From assembly GCF_963929015.1 (NCBI RefSeq), contig NZ_CAWVHE010000009.1, forward strand, positions 17,513-81,512: a stretch of 64,000 nucleotides of DNA. Reading direction: 5' to 3'. Below are positions 14,971 to 23,256 of this stretch, in pieces. This stretch comes from Merdimonas sp963929015 (GTDB lineage: Bacteria > Bacillota > Clostridia > Lachnospirales > Lachnospiraceae). Below the pieces are notes generated by a model. That model ran no database searches, was not told the origin of the DNA, and saw only the letters and a list, made by a program, of their open reading frames with translations. Positions within the stretch are counted from its first letter, which is position 1; every line of letters begins with the position of its first letter. The translations under genes and the position numbers were made by a program.

Positions 14971-16245
14971 TTAAATGAGCCAAACGGGTACATACCAGTT
15001 CTTTTCGTCCACAGGCAGCAGATCATTTGCCATACAGACCACACTTCCTGTTCCAATCTCGACCTTCAAAGACTCCAACCCTTCGAAAGCCGGTTCTCTG
15101 GTAACGGGTTCCAATACCTTGAAGTTTTTAATCGCGGTTTTGCCTGGTGACGCCGATTTTTTGATCTCTATCGGGGAAAGCATACCATTTTGATATAGCA
15201 GCAGGTCGATTTCTTTCTTGTCTTTATCCCTGTAATAGAAAATAGGCGGCTCTTTTCCTGCGTTCAGATAACTCTTATAAATCTCTGAAAAAACATAACT
15301 CTCAAAGAAAGCCCCGGACATGGCGCCTCTTTCCAGTGCTTCGGGATTACCCCATTTTAAAAGGTACGCTGCCAGGCCGGTGTCCAGGAAATGGAGCAGT
15401 GGCATCTTTACCACCCGTTTGAGTGCATTGTTGTGATAAGGCTGTACAAGTGCAATGATATGAGACGACACCAAAATAGAGAGCCATTTTTTTGCCGTTG
15501 GAGCTGAAACGCCCGCGGCACTCGCCAGTTCCTCATAGACAACAGGTTTTGAGGTCTGTGCAGCAACAATCGTCATAAAATTGTAAAACTGCATTTCATC
15601 CGCGACCTGTGCCAGATCCCGAATATCCCTTTGCAGATAGGTGTCAACATAGGAGCGGTAATAAGTCTCCCAGTCCACATTTTCATCTGCATAGAGTTCC
15701 GGCATAGAACCTTTGAATATCCGGCGGTAGATCTCATTTAAATCTCTTTTTCTTTTTACGGGCAAACGCTCCATCAAATACCCGGCTTCTGTCTGGAAAG
15801 GCTCGCTTGGTTCATGATAGATTTCCGCATTGGATAATCCCAGCAGGTTCACGATTCCAACCCGTCCGGCCAGACTTTCGCTGACATTTTTCATAAGGCG
15901 GAAAACCTGCGAGCCTGTGATCCAGAAATCACCTTTTTTCTTAGAATGGTCAACACTCATTTTGATGTAGGGCAGCAGCTCTGTTGCATACTGGATCTCA
16001 TCAATCAGTACCGGTGGAGAATACCTCTGTAAAAACAGGGCAGGATCGTGTTTTGCCAGGTAGCGGACATCAGGATCATCCAGAGTCACATATTTACGCT
16101 CTATGCCTTCATTTTGCTGTGCCTCTGCCATTCTTTGCAATAAGGTCGTTTTTCCAACCTGTCTGGGGCCAGTTACCAGCAGCACCGGAAACATTTTGGA
16201 CACCCGTGCAATCGTATCTTCCGCAGCTCGTTTGATATATGCCAT
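14971..16245 (-). CDS. AAA-family ATPase with DUF4143 domain
   Basis: 424 residues from ATG 16245. Walker A is TGPRQVGKTTLLQ (about residues 25-37) and Walker B is PVLIDEIQYA. Sensor-like WITGSQVF follows, then a winged helix (YEELASAAGVSAPTAKKWLSILVSSHII) and the C-terminal DUF4143 nuclease-like fold (FESYVFSEIYKSYLNAG... FYYRDKDKKEIDLLLYQNG... IEIKKSA) with the D, E and K pattern of PD-(D/E)XK enzymes. These proteins are common, often horizontally moved and of unproven function, possibly toxin-antitoxin-like or DNA-directed. An IS element begins only 30 bases upstream of the start. Confidence 0.88.
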   Translation of the reverse strand: MAYIKRAAEDTIARVSKMFPVLLVTGPRQVGKTTLLQRMAEAQQNEGIERKYVTLDDPDVRYLAKHDPALFLQRYSPPVLIDEIQYATELLPYIKMSVDHSKKKGDFWITGSQVFRLMKNVSESLAGRVGIVNLLGLSNAEIYHEPSEPFQTEAGYLMERLPVKRKRDLNEIYRRIFKGSMPELYADENVDWETYYRSYVDTYLQRDIRDLAQVADEMQFYNFMTIVAAQTSKPVVYEELASAAGVSAPTAKKWLSILVSSHIIALVQPYHNNALKRVVKMPLLHFLDTGLAAYLLKWGNPEALERGAMSGAFFESYVFSEIYKSYLNAGKEPPIFYYRDKDKKEIDLLLYQNGMLSPIEIKKSASPGKTAIKNFKVLEPVTREPAFEGLESLKVEIGTGSVVCMANDLLPVDEKNWYVPVWLI

Positions 16246-16413
16246 GACAATCTCTCCCTTCGGTTATAGTATAAGTAGGCGTTTGCGAAACGCCAAAAGC
16301 CGCATAAATACGGCATTTTTTGTTGCCAAAATAAAATATCTCCTCAAGGTTTATGGTAAAATAGAGTTGACTAGAAACTATTAACCAATCCACCTTAAAG
16401 GAGATATACCTAT

Positions 16414-17871
16414 ATGATAACACATAAGCAGCTCACTTTGGCAGAAGTTTTTGAAGATTGTCAACATAAATTCGATAATGACAAATATCATTTTCTAGCA
16501 CTTCTTGATGAAGCCATTAACCTTGATGAAATTGTTCCTGTTTCTTTTGTTTCTCATTTTCACGCCCAAACCGGAAGACCTCGCAAGCACCAGCTTTATC
16601 CTATGCTCAAGGCACTTCTGCTCCAGCGTATTTTTTCAATCCCGACGGACACGCTCCTGATTGTGTTCTTGAAATACTCTCAGGAACTTCGTGATTTTTG
16701 CGGCTTTGATGTTGTACCAGACGGTTCAAAATTCACTCGCTTTAAACAGGATTTCTTATCGGACTTACAATCTATGTTCGATCATCTTGTAGATCTGACC
16801 GAACCGATATGCCAAAAGCTGAATCCGGCTCTTGCCGACATGACTATCTTTGATACCTCCGGTATTGAAGCATGGGTTACAGAAAATAATCCGAAGTATG
16901 CCAACCGTATTATTAAACAGCTGAAGGCTTTTAAAAAATCCCATAACCTTGATGATTCCTATGATCCTTACAAAGCCGCTTATGGTTCCATGCCAACTCA
17001 TGCTGCATCCAACCAGGCAATCCAGCAGATGTACATCAATGGTCACTTCTGTTATGCCTATAAATTCGGTATCGTCACAAATGGACTTGGCATTGTCCGC
17101 GACATATCTTTCTACAACAAGGATTTCCTAAATGCACATCCTGATATTGTTGTAGAAAAGAAATCGGATTCTCCGGATGAGGATAAATCGCTTGCCGACT
17201 CAAAAGCGCTGCTTCCTGTTTTGATTGATTTTTTCAAAAAACATCCTTTGATTGAGCCAAAGACTTTTCTTGGCGATGCCGCCTTTGATACGATTGAAAT
17301 CTATAAATCTCTTTTCGAGGAGATTGGATTCCATAAAGCTTTTATTCCCCTCAGGGTAAAACTTTCCATGGAAGGAACGGACTACACAGTGAATGAAAAT
17401 GGTATTCCCTGCTGCCCACATGATCCAACACTTCCTATGAAACGGGAAGGAAGCAAATCCCATTTGCGCAGCAAACTTCCTACCATGAAGTTTGTATGTC
17501 CAAAAATGAAATGGGAATACAATCCTGCCGACAAGTCAAAATGTCGGGTATGTCACTGCGATAATCCATGCACCACTTCTTCCTGCGGACGAATGATTTA
17601 TATTTATCCAGAGAAAAATCTCCGCGCCTATCCTGGTGTAGAACGAGGTTCCCAGGAATGGGAAGACACTTACAAAATCCGTGTAAATGTCGAAAAATCA
17701 ATCAACCATTTCAAGGATAGTTTCTGTATTGCGAATCGTAAAACACAGAATGAAAAAACGCTTCATGCCGATTTACTTCTTGCAGGAATTACACAACTTA
17801 TTACCGTACTTGTTGCTGATAAAATCCACCAACTTCAATACATACGAAGTTTAAAACCTTTGATTGCCTGA
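16414..17871 (+). CDS. Transposase of the IS element (IS1182-type DDE)
   Basis: 485 residues from ATG 16414 behind AAGGAGATATACC. It has the IS1182-type build. The N-terminal DUF772 region is present (TGRPRKHQLYPMLKALLLQRIFSIPTDTLL... RDFCGF), the first catalytic Asp lies in MTIFDTSGIEAW, and the second in FLGDAAFDTIEIYK. A cysteine-rich zinc-like insert follows (CPKMKW....CRVCHCDNPCTTSSCG), and the catalytic Glu is in RVNVEKSINHFKD. Full length with no frame break, so it may be active. It acts in the cytoplasm on the terminal repeats at 16276 and 18031. Confidence 0.9.
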   Translation: MITHKQLTLAEVFEDCQHKFDNDKYHFLALLDEAINLDEIVPVSFVSHFHAQTGRPRKHQLYPMLKALLLQRIFSIPTDTLLIVFLKYSQELRDFCGFDVVPDGSKFTRFKQDFLSDLQSMFDHLVDLTEPICQKLNPALADMTIFDTSGIEAWVTENNPKYANRIIKQLKAFKKSHNLDDSYDPYKAAYGSMPTHAASNQAIQQMYINGHFCYAYKFGIVTNGLGIVRDISFYNKDFLNAHPDIVVEKKSDSPDEDKSLADSKALLPVLIDFFKKHPLIEPKTFLGDAAFDTIEIYKSLFEEIGFHKAFIPLRVKLSMEGTDYTVNENGIPCCPHDPTLPMKREGSKSHLRSKLPTMKFVCPKMKWEYNPADKSKCRVCHCDNPCTTSSCGRMIYIYPEKNLRAYPGVERGSQEWEDTYKIRVNVEKSINHFKDSFCIANRKTQNEKTLHADLLLAGITQLITVLVADKIHQLQYIRSLKPLIA

Positions 17872-17960
17872 CCTTTGGTATTTATAACATTTTTTCTTCG
17901 CAGTCCATCTGGGAAGTTATTTTGTCATGTCTAATTTTGATGTCACCTGCTTCTCATCTT

Positions 17961-17985
17961 AGGAATCCTGCATTGCAGGATTCCT
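17961..17985 (+). terminator. Near-loopless hairpin at the IS 3' end
   Basis: AGGAATCCTGCA, one base T, then TGCAGGATTCCT: perfect 12-bp arms followed by ACCGCATTTTT. It could terminate the transposase transcript or act as a recognition hairpin. Confidence 0.5.
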
Positions 17986-18057
17986 ACCGCATTTTTAATC
18001 AGGATTGCGACCTTGTTTCGCAATTACCTAATAGTATAAGTCAATTTTATTCAGAAT

Positions 18058-18154
18058 ATTCGTCCAAACTAAATTGTGATTTTATTATAGTCGGATTTTC
18101 TGTGGATTGTCAATGGTATCACTGGCTAAACTAAATTGTGATTTTAGTTTAGCC
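18058..18154. promoter_or_regulatory. Tandem palindromic motif separated from the ATPase gene by the IS
   Basis: A perfect 12-bp inverted repeat GGCTAAACTAAA ... TTTAGTTTAGCC occupies 18123-18153. The same core AAACTAAATTGTGATTTTA occurs 58 bases earlier (18066-18084) with a degenerate right arm. Before the IS inserted, this stretch would have lain directly upstream of the DUF4143 ATPase (start 16245), so it looks like that gene's control region. The rest of 17872-18396 holds the IS end, one tiny reading frame and AT-rich sequence. Confidence 0.55.
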
Positions 18155-18247
18155 AAAACATTTGCCGCAATTATTCCATGAAAAACTAACTTTTTACCGA
18201 ACTGAATTGTCTTATTAGATAGAAGCAGGTCAAGGGAGGTAAGAAGA

Positions 18248-18295
18248 GTGAGAAGATACAAACGATACCGCGGCAGAAAAAGACTACTACTATAA
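18248..18295 (+). CDS. Possible 15-residue basic peptide
   Basis: GTG 18248 follows GGGAGGT by 7 bases and opens a 15-codon frame reading VRRYKRYRGRKRLLL then TAA. Nine of 15 residues are Arg or Lys. A hairpin ACTACT-ATAAATC-AGTAGT with ATTTTTG follows at once. The ribosome site and terminator favour a real unit or the tail of a lost gene. No family recognised. Confidence 0.3.
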   Translation: MRRYKRYRGRKRLLL

Positions 18296-18396
18296 ATCAG
18301 TAGTATTTTTGTTATATACCCCTTGATTTTAGTATAATTTATGATATTCTATAAGAAAGAAATCGATTTATAATCATAAAGACAGGGGGTGGGACA

Positions 18397-18936
18397 ATGG
18401 AATTTGCTTTACAGAAAACAGTATGTGCTTCGGAAGTGAAACTAATACGCGGACAATTGAAGATGAAGCAAAAAGAACTGGCCGGGCTGATGAATGTTTC
18501 TGTTAAAACGGTGGAACACTGGGAAAGCAGCGGGGGGACAGTGTCGGGAGCTGCTGCCGCCATGCTCTGCATCCTGCGGGAGCGCCCGTGGCTTTTGGAA
18601 GAGCTGGAGATCCCGGAAAGAGAGTTCCCTCTTCGGCTCAGATATTTGAATCAGAACCGGCTGTGCACCATCATAGATGTGAATGACAGGGAACAGCGGG
18701 TAAAAATCAAAAACTATGTAACGGATCCCTTGTACCGGGCGTTTGGGAAAAATGAACACCCCACATATGAAGAGTATGAAGAATTTCTGGAATCAAGATG
18801 TTTCCCGCGGACGAGAGACAAGATGAAAATCCTGCTTGAGGAGCTGAATCTTCCATTTTATGATCCGCTTATGATCATCCAGAAAACCAAAGGGGAAATG
18901 GCAGAAGATGATTTTTGGATTGAGATCGAGAGGTGA
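18397..18936 (+). CDS. HipB-like XRE regulator with C-terminal extension
   Basis: 179 residues. Residues about 10-70 are a helix-turn-helix (EVKLIRGQLKMKQKELAGLMNVSVKTVEHWESSGGTVSGAAAAML). The remaining 110 residues include a small beta-domain (FPLRLRYLNQNRLCTIIDVNDREQRVKIKNYVTDPLYRAFGKNEHPTYEEYEEFLESRCFPRTRDKM) that resembles the N-terminal subdomain of HipA kinases. With the HipA-core protein encoded next (overlapping GTG/TGA), this looks like a split HipBA-type module in which the regulator carries the HipA N-lobe piece. Likely repressor and antitoxin of the pair. Confidence 0.75.
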   Translation: MEFALQKTVCASEVKLIRGQLKMKQKELAGLMNVSVKTVEHWESSGGTVSGAAAAMLCILRERPWLLEELEIPEREFPLRLRYLNQNRLCTIIDVNDREQRVKIKNYVTDPLYRAFGKNEHPTYEEYEEFLESRCFPRTRDKMKILLEELNLPFYDPLMIIQKTKGEMAEDDFWIEIER

Positions 18937-18941
18937 GGAAA

Positions 18942-19751
18942 ATGATCCGTCTGGAAGAAAAGGATTTGAGGACTGCGGCGCATCAGTCGTCAAAAGGGAA
19001 TCAGTTGAAGTGGGAATCGGAAGGGGTATGGTACAAGGCAGACTATACCGGTTATGAAGGCCTGGCGGAATATGTAGTCTCAAAGCTTCTGCGATACTCC
19101 AATATGGAGGAAAATGATTATATTCTGTATGAAACGGAAGAAATTAGGTATAAGCAAGCAATATACAGGGGCTGTCGCAGCAGAAATTTTCTCCCGGATG
19201 GCTGGCAGCTTATCACGTTGGAGAGATTGTTCAAGAATCTGTATGGGCGGAGTCTGTATGTGAGCATTTTCCAGATACAGGGTGTAGAGGAAAGGACGCG
19301 TTTTCTGACAGAGCAGGTGGAGCAGATGACGGGCCTGAAAGACTTTGGTTTTTATCTAAGCCGTCTGTTGACAATAGATGCGCTGTTCCTGAACGAGGAC
19401 AGACATATGCATAATATTGCCGTGCTGCTTGATAGAGACGGTCATTATCATTACTGCCCGGTGTTTGATAACGGTTGCGCGCTTCTGTCGGATACACAGA
19501 TGGATTATCCGATGGGGGAGGATATTATCACGCTTATCCCGCAGGTCAGAGCCAAAACACTGAGCAGAAATTTTATGGAGCAGTTGGAAGCTGTGGAAGC
19601 TTTGTATGGGCAGTCCCTGAAGTTTTCTTACAGCATAAAAGAGATTGAAATGCTGTTGGAGAAAGAACCTTATTATCCGGAAGAAATTAAAATACGGGTA
19701 CGGGACATCCTGTTGCAGCAGCGTCGCACATATCAGTATCTATTTCGGTAA
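18942..19751 (+). CDS. HipA-like kinase core
   Basis: 269 residues from ATG 18942 behind GAGGTGAGG; a GTG at 18933 overlaps the previous stop and is the alternative. The catalytic loop reads DALFLNEDRHMHNIAVL and the metal-binding segment is CPVFDNGCALL, matching the HipA C-terminal kinase (Asp in DRH..N, Asp in FDNG). A small N-terminal segment has ATP-contacting residues (GNQLKWESEGVWYKADY). HipA kinases inactivate a translation factor such as GltX; the target here is unknown. It forms a two-gene unit with the regulator at 18397. Confidence 0.8.
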   Translation: MIRLEEKDLRTAAHQSSKGNQLKWESEGVWYKADYTGYEGLAEYVVSKLLRYSNMEENDYILYETEEIRYKQAIYRGCRSRNFLPDGWQLITLERLFKNLYGRSLYVSIFQIQGVEERTRFLTEQVEQMTGLKDFGFYLSRLLTIDALFLNEDRHMHNIAVLLDRDGHYHYCPVFDNGCALLSDTQMDYPMGEDIITLIPQVRAKTLSRNFMEQLEAVEALYGQSLKFSYSIKEIEMLLEKEPYYPEEIKIRVRDILLQQRRTYQYLFR

Positions 19752-19774
19752 AACAGGAAAGGAAGCAGGCAGTC

Positions 19775-20518
19775 ATGAAGATCCTCTTATCACCGGCAAA
19801 GAAAATGAATGTGAATACGAACGACCTGGCGCCAGAGGGCCTGCCGGTTCTTATGGAGCAGACAGAAGAGATCCTTCAGTTCCTGCAGGGCTTGTCCTAT
19901 GGGGAGGCGAAGAAGCTGTGGGCCTGCAACGACAGGATCGCAGAGCAGAATTATGACAGGCTGAAACACATGGATCTCTGTCACGGGCTGACTCCGGCCA
20001 TCCTCTCCTATGAAGGGATCGCATATCAGTATATGGCGCCCGCCGTATTCGAGTCCGGGCAGCTTCAGTATGTGCAGGAACATCTGCGGATCCTGTCGGC
20101 ATTTTACGGCGTGGTGAAACCGCTGGACGGTGTGACGCCCTACCGCCTGGAAATGCAGGCCAAGGCAAAGATCGGCGGAAAGAAGGATCTGTATGAGTAC
20201 TGGGGCGAGCACCTGTACCGGGAGGTCCTGGACGAGAGCCGGATCCTCATCAATCTGGCGTCAAAAGAATATTCCCGCTGTGTTGAGAAATATCTGCAGC
20301 CGGAGGATGTGTATATCACCTGCGTCTTCGGTGAATTTTCCGGGGAGAAGATCGTGCAGAAAGGCGTGTATGCCAAGATGGCCAGAGGCGAGATGGTGCG
20401 GTATATGGCGGAGAATCGGATCCGGGATCCGGAGGAGATGAAGCGGTTTGACCGATTGGGATATACATACCGGGCGGAGTTGTCTGACGAGAGGACATTT
20501 ATATTTATCAAAGGATAG
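19775..20518 (+). CDS. yaaA: YaaA family peroxide-stress protein
   Basis: 247 residues, full length for the family (COG3022/DUF328). It opens with the signature MKILLSPAKKMN and contains LWACNDRIAEQNYDRL, ILSYEGIAYQYMAP, ILSAFYGVVKPLDGVTPYRLEM and LINLASKEYSRCV. E. coli YaaA lowers free iron under peroxide stress and binds DNA. The gene starts 23 bases after the HipA-like gene with its own AGGAAAGG site. Family call is secure; role here follows from homology. Confidence 0.93.
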   Translation: MKILLSPAKKMNVNTNDLAPEGLPVLMEQTEEILQFLQGLSYGEAKKLWACNDRIAEQNYDRLKHMDLCHGLTPAILSYEGIAYQYMAPAVFESGQLQYVQEHLRILSAFYGVVKPLDGVTPYRLEMQAKAKIGGKKDLYEYWGEHLYREVLDESRILINLASKEYSRCVEKYLQPEDVYITCVFGEFSGEKIVQKGVYAKMARGEMVRYMAENRIRDPEEMKRFDRLGYTYRAELSDERTFIFIKG

Positions 20519-20546
20519 ATGTTCGTATTCAATAATAGGATATCTG

Positions 20547-20618
20547 AAAATGTCAAAATATCTTGACATTTTTGTGCTTCTTTGTTATCGTGAAAATGTA
20601 AAAAGTATTTTACATTTT
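20547..20618 (+). promoter_or_regulatory. Promoter bracketed by two palindromes
   Basis: Palindrome 1, AAAATGTCAA-AATATC-TTGACATTTT (20547-20572), contains the -35 box TTGACA (20563-20568). A 17-nt spacer leads to TATCGT (20586-20591). Palindrome 2, with perfect 11-bp arms AAAATGTAAAA (20593-20603) and TTTTACATTTT (20608-20618), covers the transcript start. The shared half site AAAATGT(C/A)AA suggests one dimeric repressor, most likely the XRE protein at 20944. Confidence 0.75.
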
Positions 20619-20642
20619 GGAGTGGAAAAGGAGTGAATGGAT

Positions 20643-20942
20643 ATGAGAAATACAGCAACGATCTTGATGTGGACTTTTTTGATTTTTCTGTTAGCGCTGA
20701 TTATAATAGATATTCTGATGATCGTATCTCTTCTTAAAACCGGAGATGAAAGAAGGCAGCTCATTGTCTGGAAAGCAAGCTCTTTCACCCTTCTGGTGGT
20801 TGTGGGGACGCTGGTCATGGATGTTGTGGAGTCTATTGTCAGAGCCGAAGCTATGCTGATCAATCCGTTTGTTAAACTCAGTGTTACGGCAATGGTTTAT
20901 TTCCTGACTCTTTTATTTTACAGAAAAAGGTACGGCGATTGA
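20643..20942 (+). CDS. Small membrane protein of an XRE-coupled pair
   Basis: 99 residues from ATG 20643, which is 9 bases after AAAGGAG; the ATG at 20637 is too close to it. Three hydrophobic helices are visible (ILMWTFLIFLLALIIIDILM; ASSFTLLVVVGTLVMDVVESIV; LSVTAMVYFLTLLFY), matching the small DUF2178-type proteins often encoded just before a short XRE regulator. Sits in the inner membrane; function unknown. The stop overlaps the region of the next start by one base spacing. Confidence 0.75.
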   Translation: MRNTATILMWTFLIFLLALIIIDILMIVSLLKTGDERRQLIVWKASSFTLLVVVGTLVMDVVESIVRAEAMLINPFVKLSVTAMVYFLTLLFYRKRYGD

Positions 20943-20943
20943 T

Positions 20944-21135
20944 ATGGAAAATATAATCAGAAGCAGGCGGAAAGATCTGGGGCTGTCGCAGGAGGAACTG
21001 GCAAAAAAATGCGGAGTTTCCAGGCAAACCGTAAATGCGATTGAAAATAATAAATATGATCCGACACTGGCGCTGGCCTTCCGTCTTGCCAGGGAGCTGA
21101 AACTTACCGTGGATGAATTGTTCCTGCCTTCATAG
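20944..21135 (+). CDS. Short XRE-family transcriptional regulator
   Basis: 63 residues, essentially only a helix-turn-helix: IIRSRRKDLGLSQEELAKKCGVSRQTVNAIENNKYDPTLALAFRLARELKLTVDELF. This is the standard stand-alone Cro/XRE type found with a small membrane protein upstream. It starts one base after the stop of that gene, so the two are coupled. The palindromes at 20547-20618 are its probable targets. Confidence 0.9.
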   Translation: MENIIRSRRKDLGLSQEELAKKCGVSRQTVNAIENNKYDPTLALAFRLARELKLTVDELFLPS

Positions 21136-21195
21136 GGGAATGGAAAGGAAGCGGATTTGAAAAAATCATCAGTGGATATGAGTTCCAGATAAATT

Positions 21196-21582
21196 ATGAT
21201 GGTACTCAAGATGACACTCAAGATGGCACTAAGAATAGTTGAAAAAGACGCAGAATTTCTGGCAGATTTTCAGGAATCTCTGAACCGTCAGTTTTATTTC
21301 CCGGAATGGATGTGCTACAATGCCCATTTGCAGCTTGCCCTGGTTAAAAAAGATAAAGACGAGAGTCTGTCGATCCTTCAGAAAATGCTGCCGTCCATGA
21401 AAAAAGAGTGGAAAATACAAAGGTCCCCCTTATATCGTAATGCAGATGGCAATGATTCCACCTGGCTTTCCGGCAGGCTGGCAAAAACATTTGCCGATGA
21501 GATAGCAAATAACGAAGAATACGCATTTCTTCGGGAAGGTTCGGAATTGGAAGAACTGCTGGCGCAATTGGAAGCCTTATAA
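21196..21582 (+). pseudogene. C-terminal fragment of a helical (TPR-like) regulator
   Basis: 128 codons, mainly helical: FLADFQESLNRQFYFPEWMCYNAHLQLALVKKDKDESLSILQKMLPSMKKEW, then RLAKTFADEIANNEEYAFLREGSELEELLAQLE. From memory this is the tail of larger XRE regulators with TPR-like C-terminal domains. The apparent start lies in a repetitive stretch (MMVLKMTLKMAL) with no ribosome site, and no N-terminal domain is present, so a 5'-truncated remnant is likely. Confidence 0.5.
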
Positions 21583-21610
21583 TTTCGTATGATCAGAAGA
21601 GGAGTAACCT

Positions 21611-22291
21611 ATGGAGACCATTCTCATCATTGAAGACGACGCGGCTCTGGCTTCGGGCCTTTGCCGGGCGCTAACAAGTGAAGACCGTACACTGCAAAGC
21701 TGCGGGAAGATCCGGGAAGCCCGCCGGATCCTTAGGGAGGCGCAGCCGGATCTTGTGATCCTGGACGTGAACCTGCCGGACGGAAGCGGGTTTGATTTCC
21801 TGGGGGAAATCAAAGGGAAGGGGGCGGTTCCAGTCATCCTTCTTACAGCCAACGATATGGAGACAGACATCGTGGCGGGGCTGGAGGCGGGAGCCGACGA
21901 CTACATCACCAAGCCCTTCAGCCTGGCTGTGCTGCGGGCCCGGGTCAATACGCAGCTGAGGCGGAAAAAGGAGACGGAAAGCCGGACGGAGGCCCGGTGG
22001 GAATCCGGCAGATACCGGTTCCTCTTTGACCGGATGGAGTATCTGGTGGAGGGGACTCCGGTGGAACTAAGTAAAAATGAGCAGAAGCTGCTCCGGATCC
22101 TGGTGGAGAACGAGGGCCGGATCGTAAAGCGGGAGACGCTGATCGACCGGATCTGGACCGACGGCGCGGAGTATGTGGACGAGAACGCCCTGTCCGTTAC
22201 GGTGAAACGGCTGCGGGACAAGCTGGCGGCAGGGGAGTGGATCGAGACGGTCTACGGGACCGGATACCGGTGGGTGAAGCAGCATGGATAG
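21611..22291 (+). CDS. OmpR-family response regulator (module 1)
   Basis: 226 residues from ATG 21611. The receiver domain has acidic residues at 9-10, the phosphoacceptor Asp 52 (ILDVNLPDGSG) and Lys in YITKPF. The winged-helix output domain ends TVYGTGYRWVKQ. The stop overlaps the kinase start, so the pair is co-translated. With the following ABC exporter it matches antimicrobial-peptide sensing and detoxification modules of Firmicutes (BceR/VanR-like). The palindrome or direct repeat it binds is not evident. Confidence 0.93.
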   Translation: METILIIEDDAALASGLCRALTSEDRTLQSCGKIREARRILREAQPDLVILDVNLPDGSGFDFLGEIKGKGAVPVILLTANDMETDIVAGLEAGADDYITKPFSLAVLRARVNTQLRRKKETESRTEARWESGRYRFLFDRMEYLVEGTPVELSKNEQKLLRILVENEGRIVKRETLIDRIWTDGAEYVDENALSVTVKRLRDKLAAGEWIETVYGTGYRWVKQHG

Positions 22292-23213
22292 AGGAATGAT
22301 GATCCTGGCGGCAGCCTGTATTCTTGGCAGCGTCCTGTTTGCCATATATTCATATCGAAAAGAGAGACGGACCGCGGAGCGGCTGCGGCGGATGCTGGAA
22401 GCGGCAAGGAGCGGGCAGTTCCGCGAGACCGGGTTCGACGAGAGTGTGTGTTCTGCGCTGGAAAGCGAGATGGCGGATTACTTGAGCGCCGTGGAGCGAT
22501 CCAGAGAGGCGGCCGCGGCGGAGAAGGAGAAGATCAAGACCCTGATTGCGGACATTTCCCACCAGACCAAGACGCCCATTGCCAATCTGCTGCTCTATAC
22601 GGAGCTTCTGGAAGAGCGGGAGTTAAGTCCGGAGAACCGGGAGTATCTGACCGCTCTTGGGAAGCAGGCGGAGAAACTGCATTTCCTGATCGGGGCTTTG
22701 ATCAAGATGTCCCGGCTGGAGACCGGGATCATCACCCTGCACCCCAGAGAGCAGGATGTGAAGGAACTGCTGGCAGAGGTCACGGGCGCCTACCGGGAGA
22801 AGGCAGAGAGGAAAGGTCTGAAGCTGACCGACTGTTCCGGGCCTGCCACGGCCTGGTTTGACCGGAAGTGGACGGCGGAGGCTGTGGGCAATATCTTGGA
22901 CAACGCGGTCAAATATACCAGCCGGGGCGAGATCGAAGTACGCACCCGGCGGTACGAACTTTTTACAGCCATTGAGGTAGAAGATACCGGCCCGGGGATT
23001 GCCGAGGAAGACATCCCGGAACTCTTCGGCCGGTTCCGCCGGGGAGAAGAAACGGCGGAGCAGGAGGGCGTGGGGATCGGTCTCTATCTGGCGCGGGAGA
23101 TCCTGGCTGGAGAGGGAGGATATATCAAAGTGTCTTCCCGGAAAGGGCAGGGATCGGTGTTTTCCATTTTTCTGCCAAATCAGGGAAAGGGAAATCTTTC
23201 AGAACTGTCATAA
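22284..23213 (+). CDS. Sensor histidine kinase (module 1)
   Basis: 309 residues. A single N-terminal transmembrane helix (about residues 5-22) is followed directly by a HAMP-less linker and the phosphoacceptor His 93 in DISHQTKTPIA. N-box is NILDNAVKYTS, G1 is VEDTGPGIAEEDI, and G2 is GVGIGLYLAREI. With almost no extracellular part, it is an intramembrane-sensing type and probably needs the partner permease as sensor. An 8-base overlap couples it to the response regulator. Confidence 0.92.
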   Translation: MDRGMMILAAACILGSVLFAIYSYRKERRTAERLRRMLEAARSGQFRETGFDESVCSALESEMADYLSAVERSREAAAAEKEKIKTLIADISHQTKTPIANLLLYTELLEERELSPENREYLTALGKQAEKLHFLIGALIKMSRLETGIITLHPREQDVKELLAEVTGAYREKAERKGLKLTDCSGPATAWFDRKWTAEAVGNILDNAVKYTSRGEIEVRTRRYELFTAIEVEDTGPGIAEEDIPELFGRFRRGEETAEQEGVGIGLYLAREILAGEGGYIKVSSRKGQGSVFSIFLPNQGKGNLSELS

Positions 23214-23256
23214 TTGTTTTTGGCGCTGAAAGATTCTGGAAAGAATACCATGAGAT

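Larger units (their letters stand above)
16276..18031 (+). mobile_element. Complete IS element (IS1182-like) with terminal inverted repeats
   Basis: The left end TAGGCGTTTGCGAAAC (16276-16291) and the reverse complement of the right end, TAGGTAATTGCGAAAC, match at 13 of 16 positions. The 9-bp direct repeat TAGTATAAG flanks both ends (16267-16275 and 18032-18040), as expected for a target-site duplication. The element is 1.76 kb and carries one transposase. Inside its left end, GCCG-CATAAATA-CGGC followed by six T residues forms a terminator that would block outside transcription. The right noncoding end (17872-18031) holds a 25-base hairpin. Confidence 0.8.
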
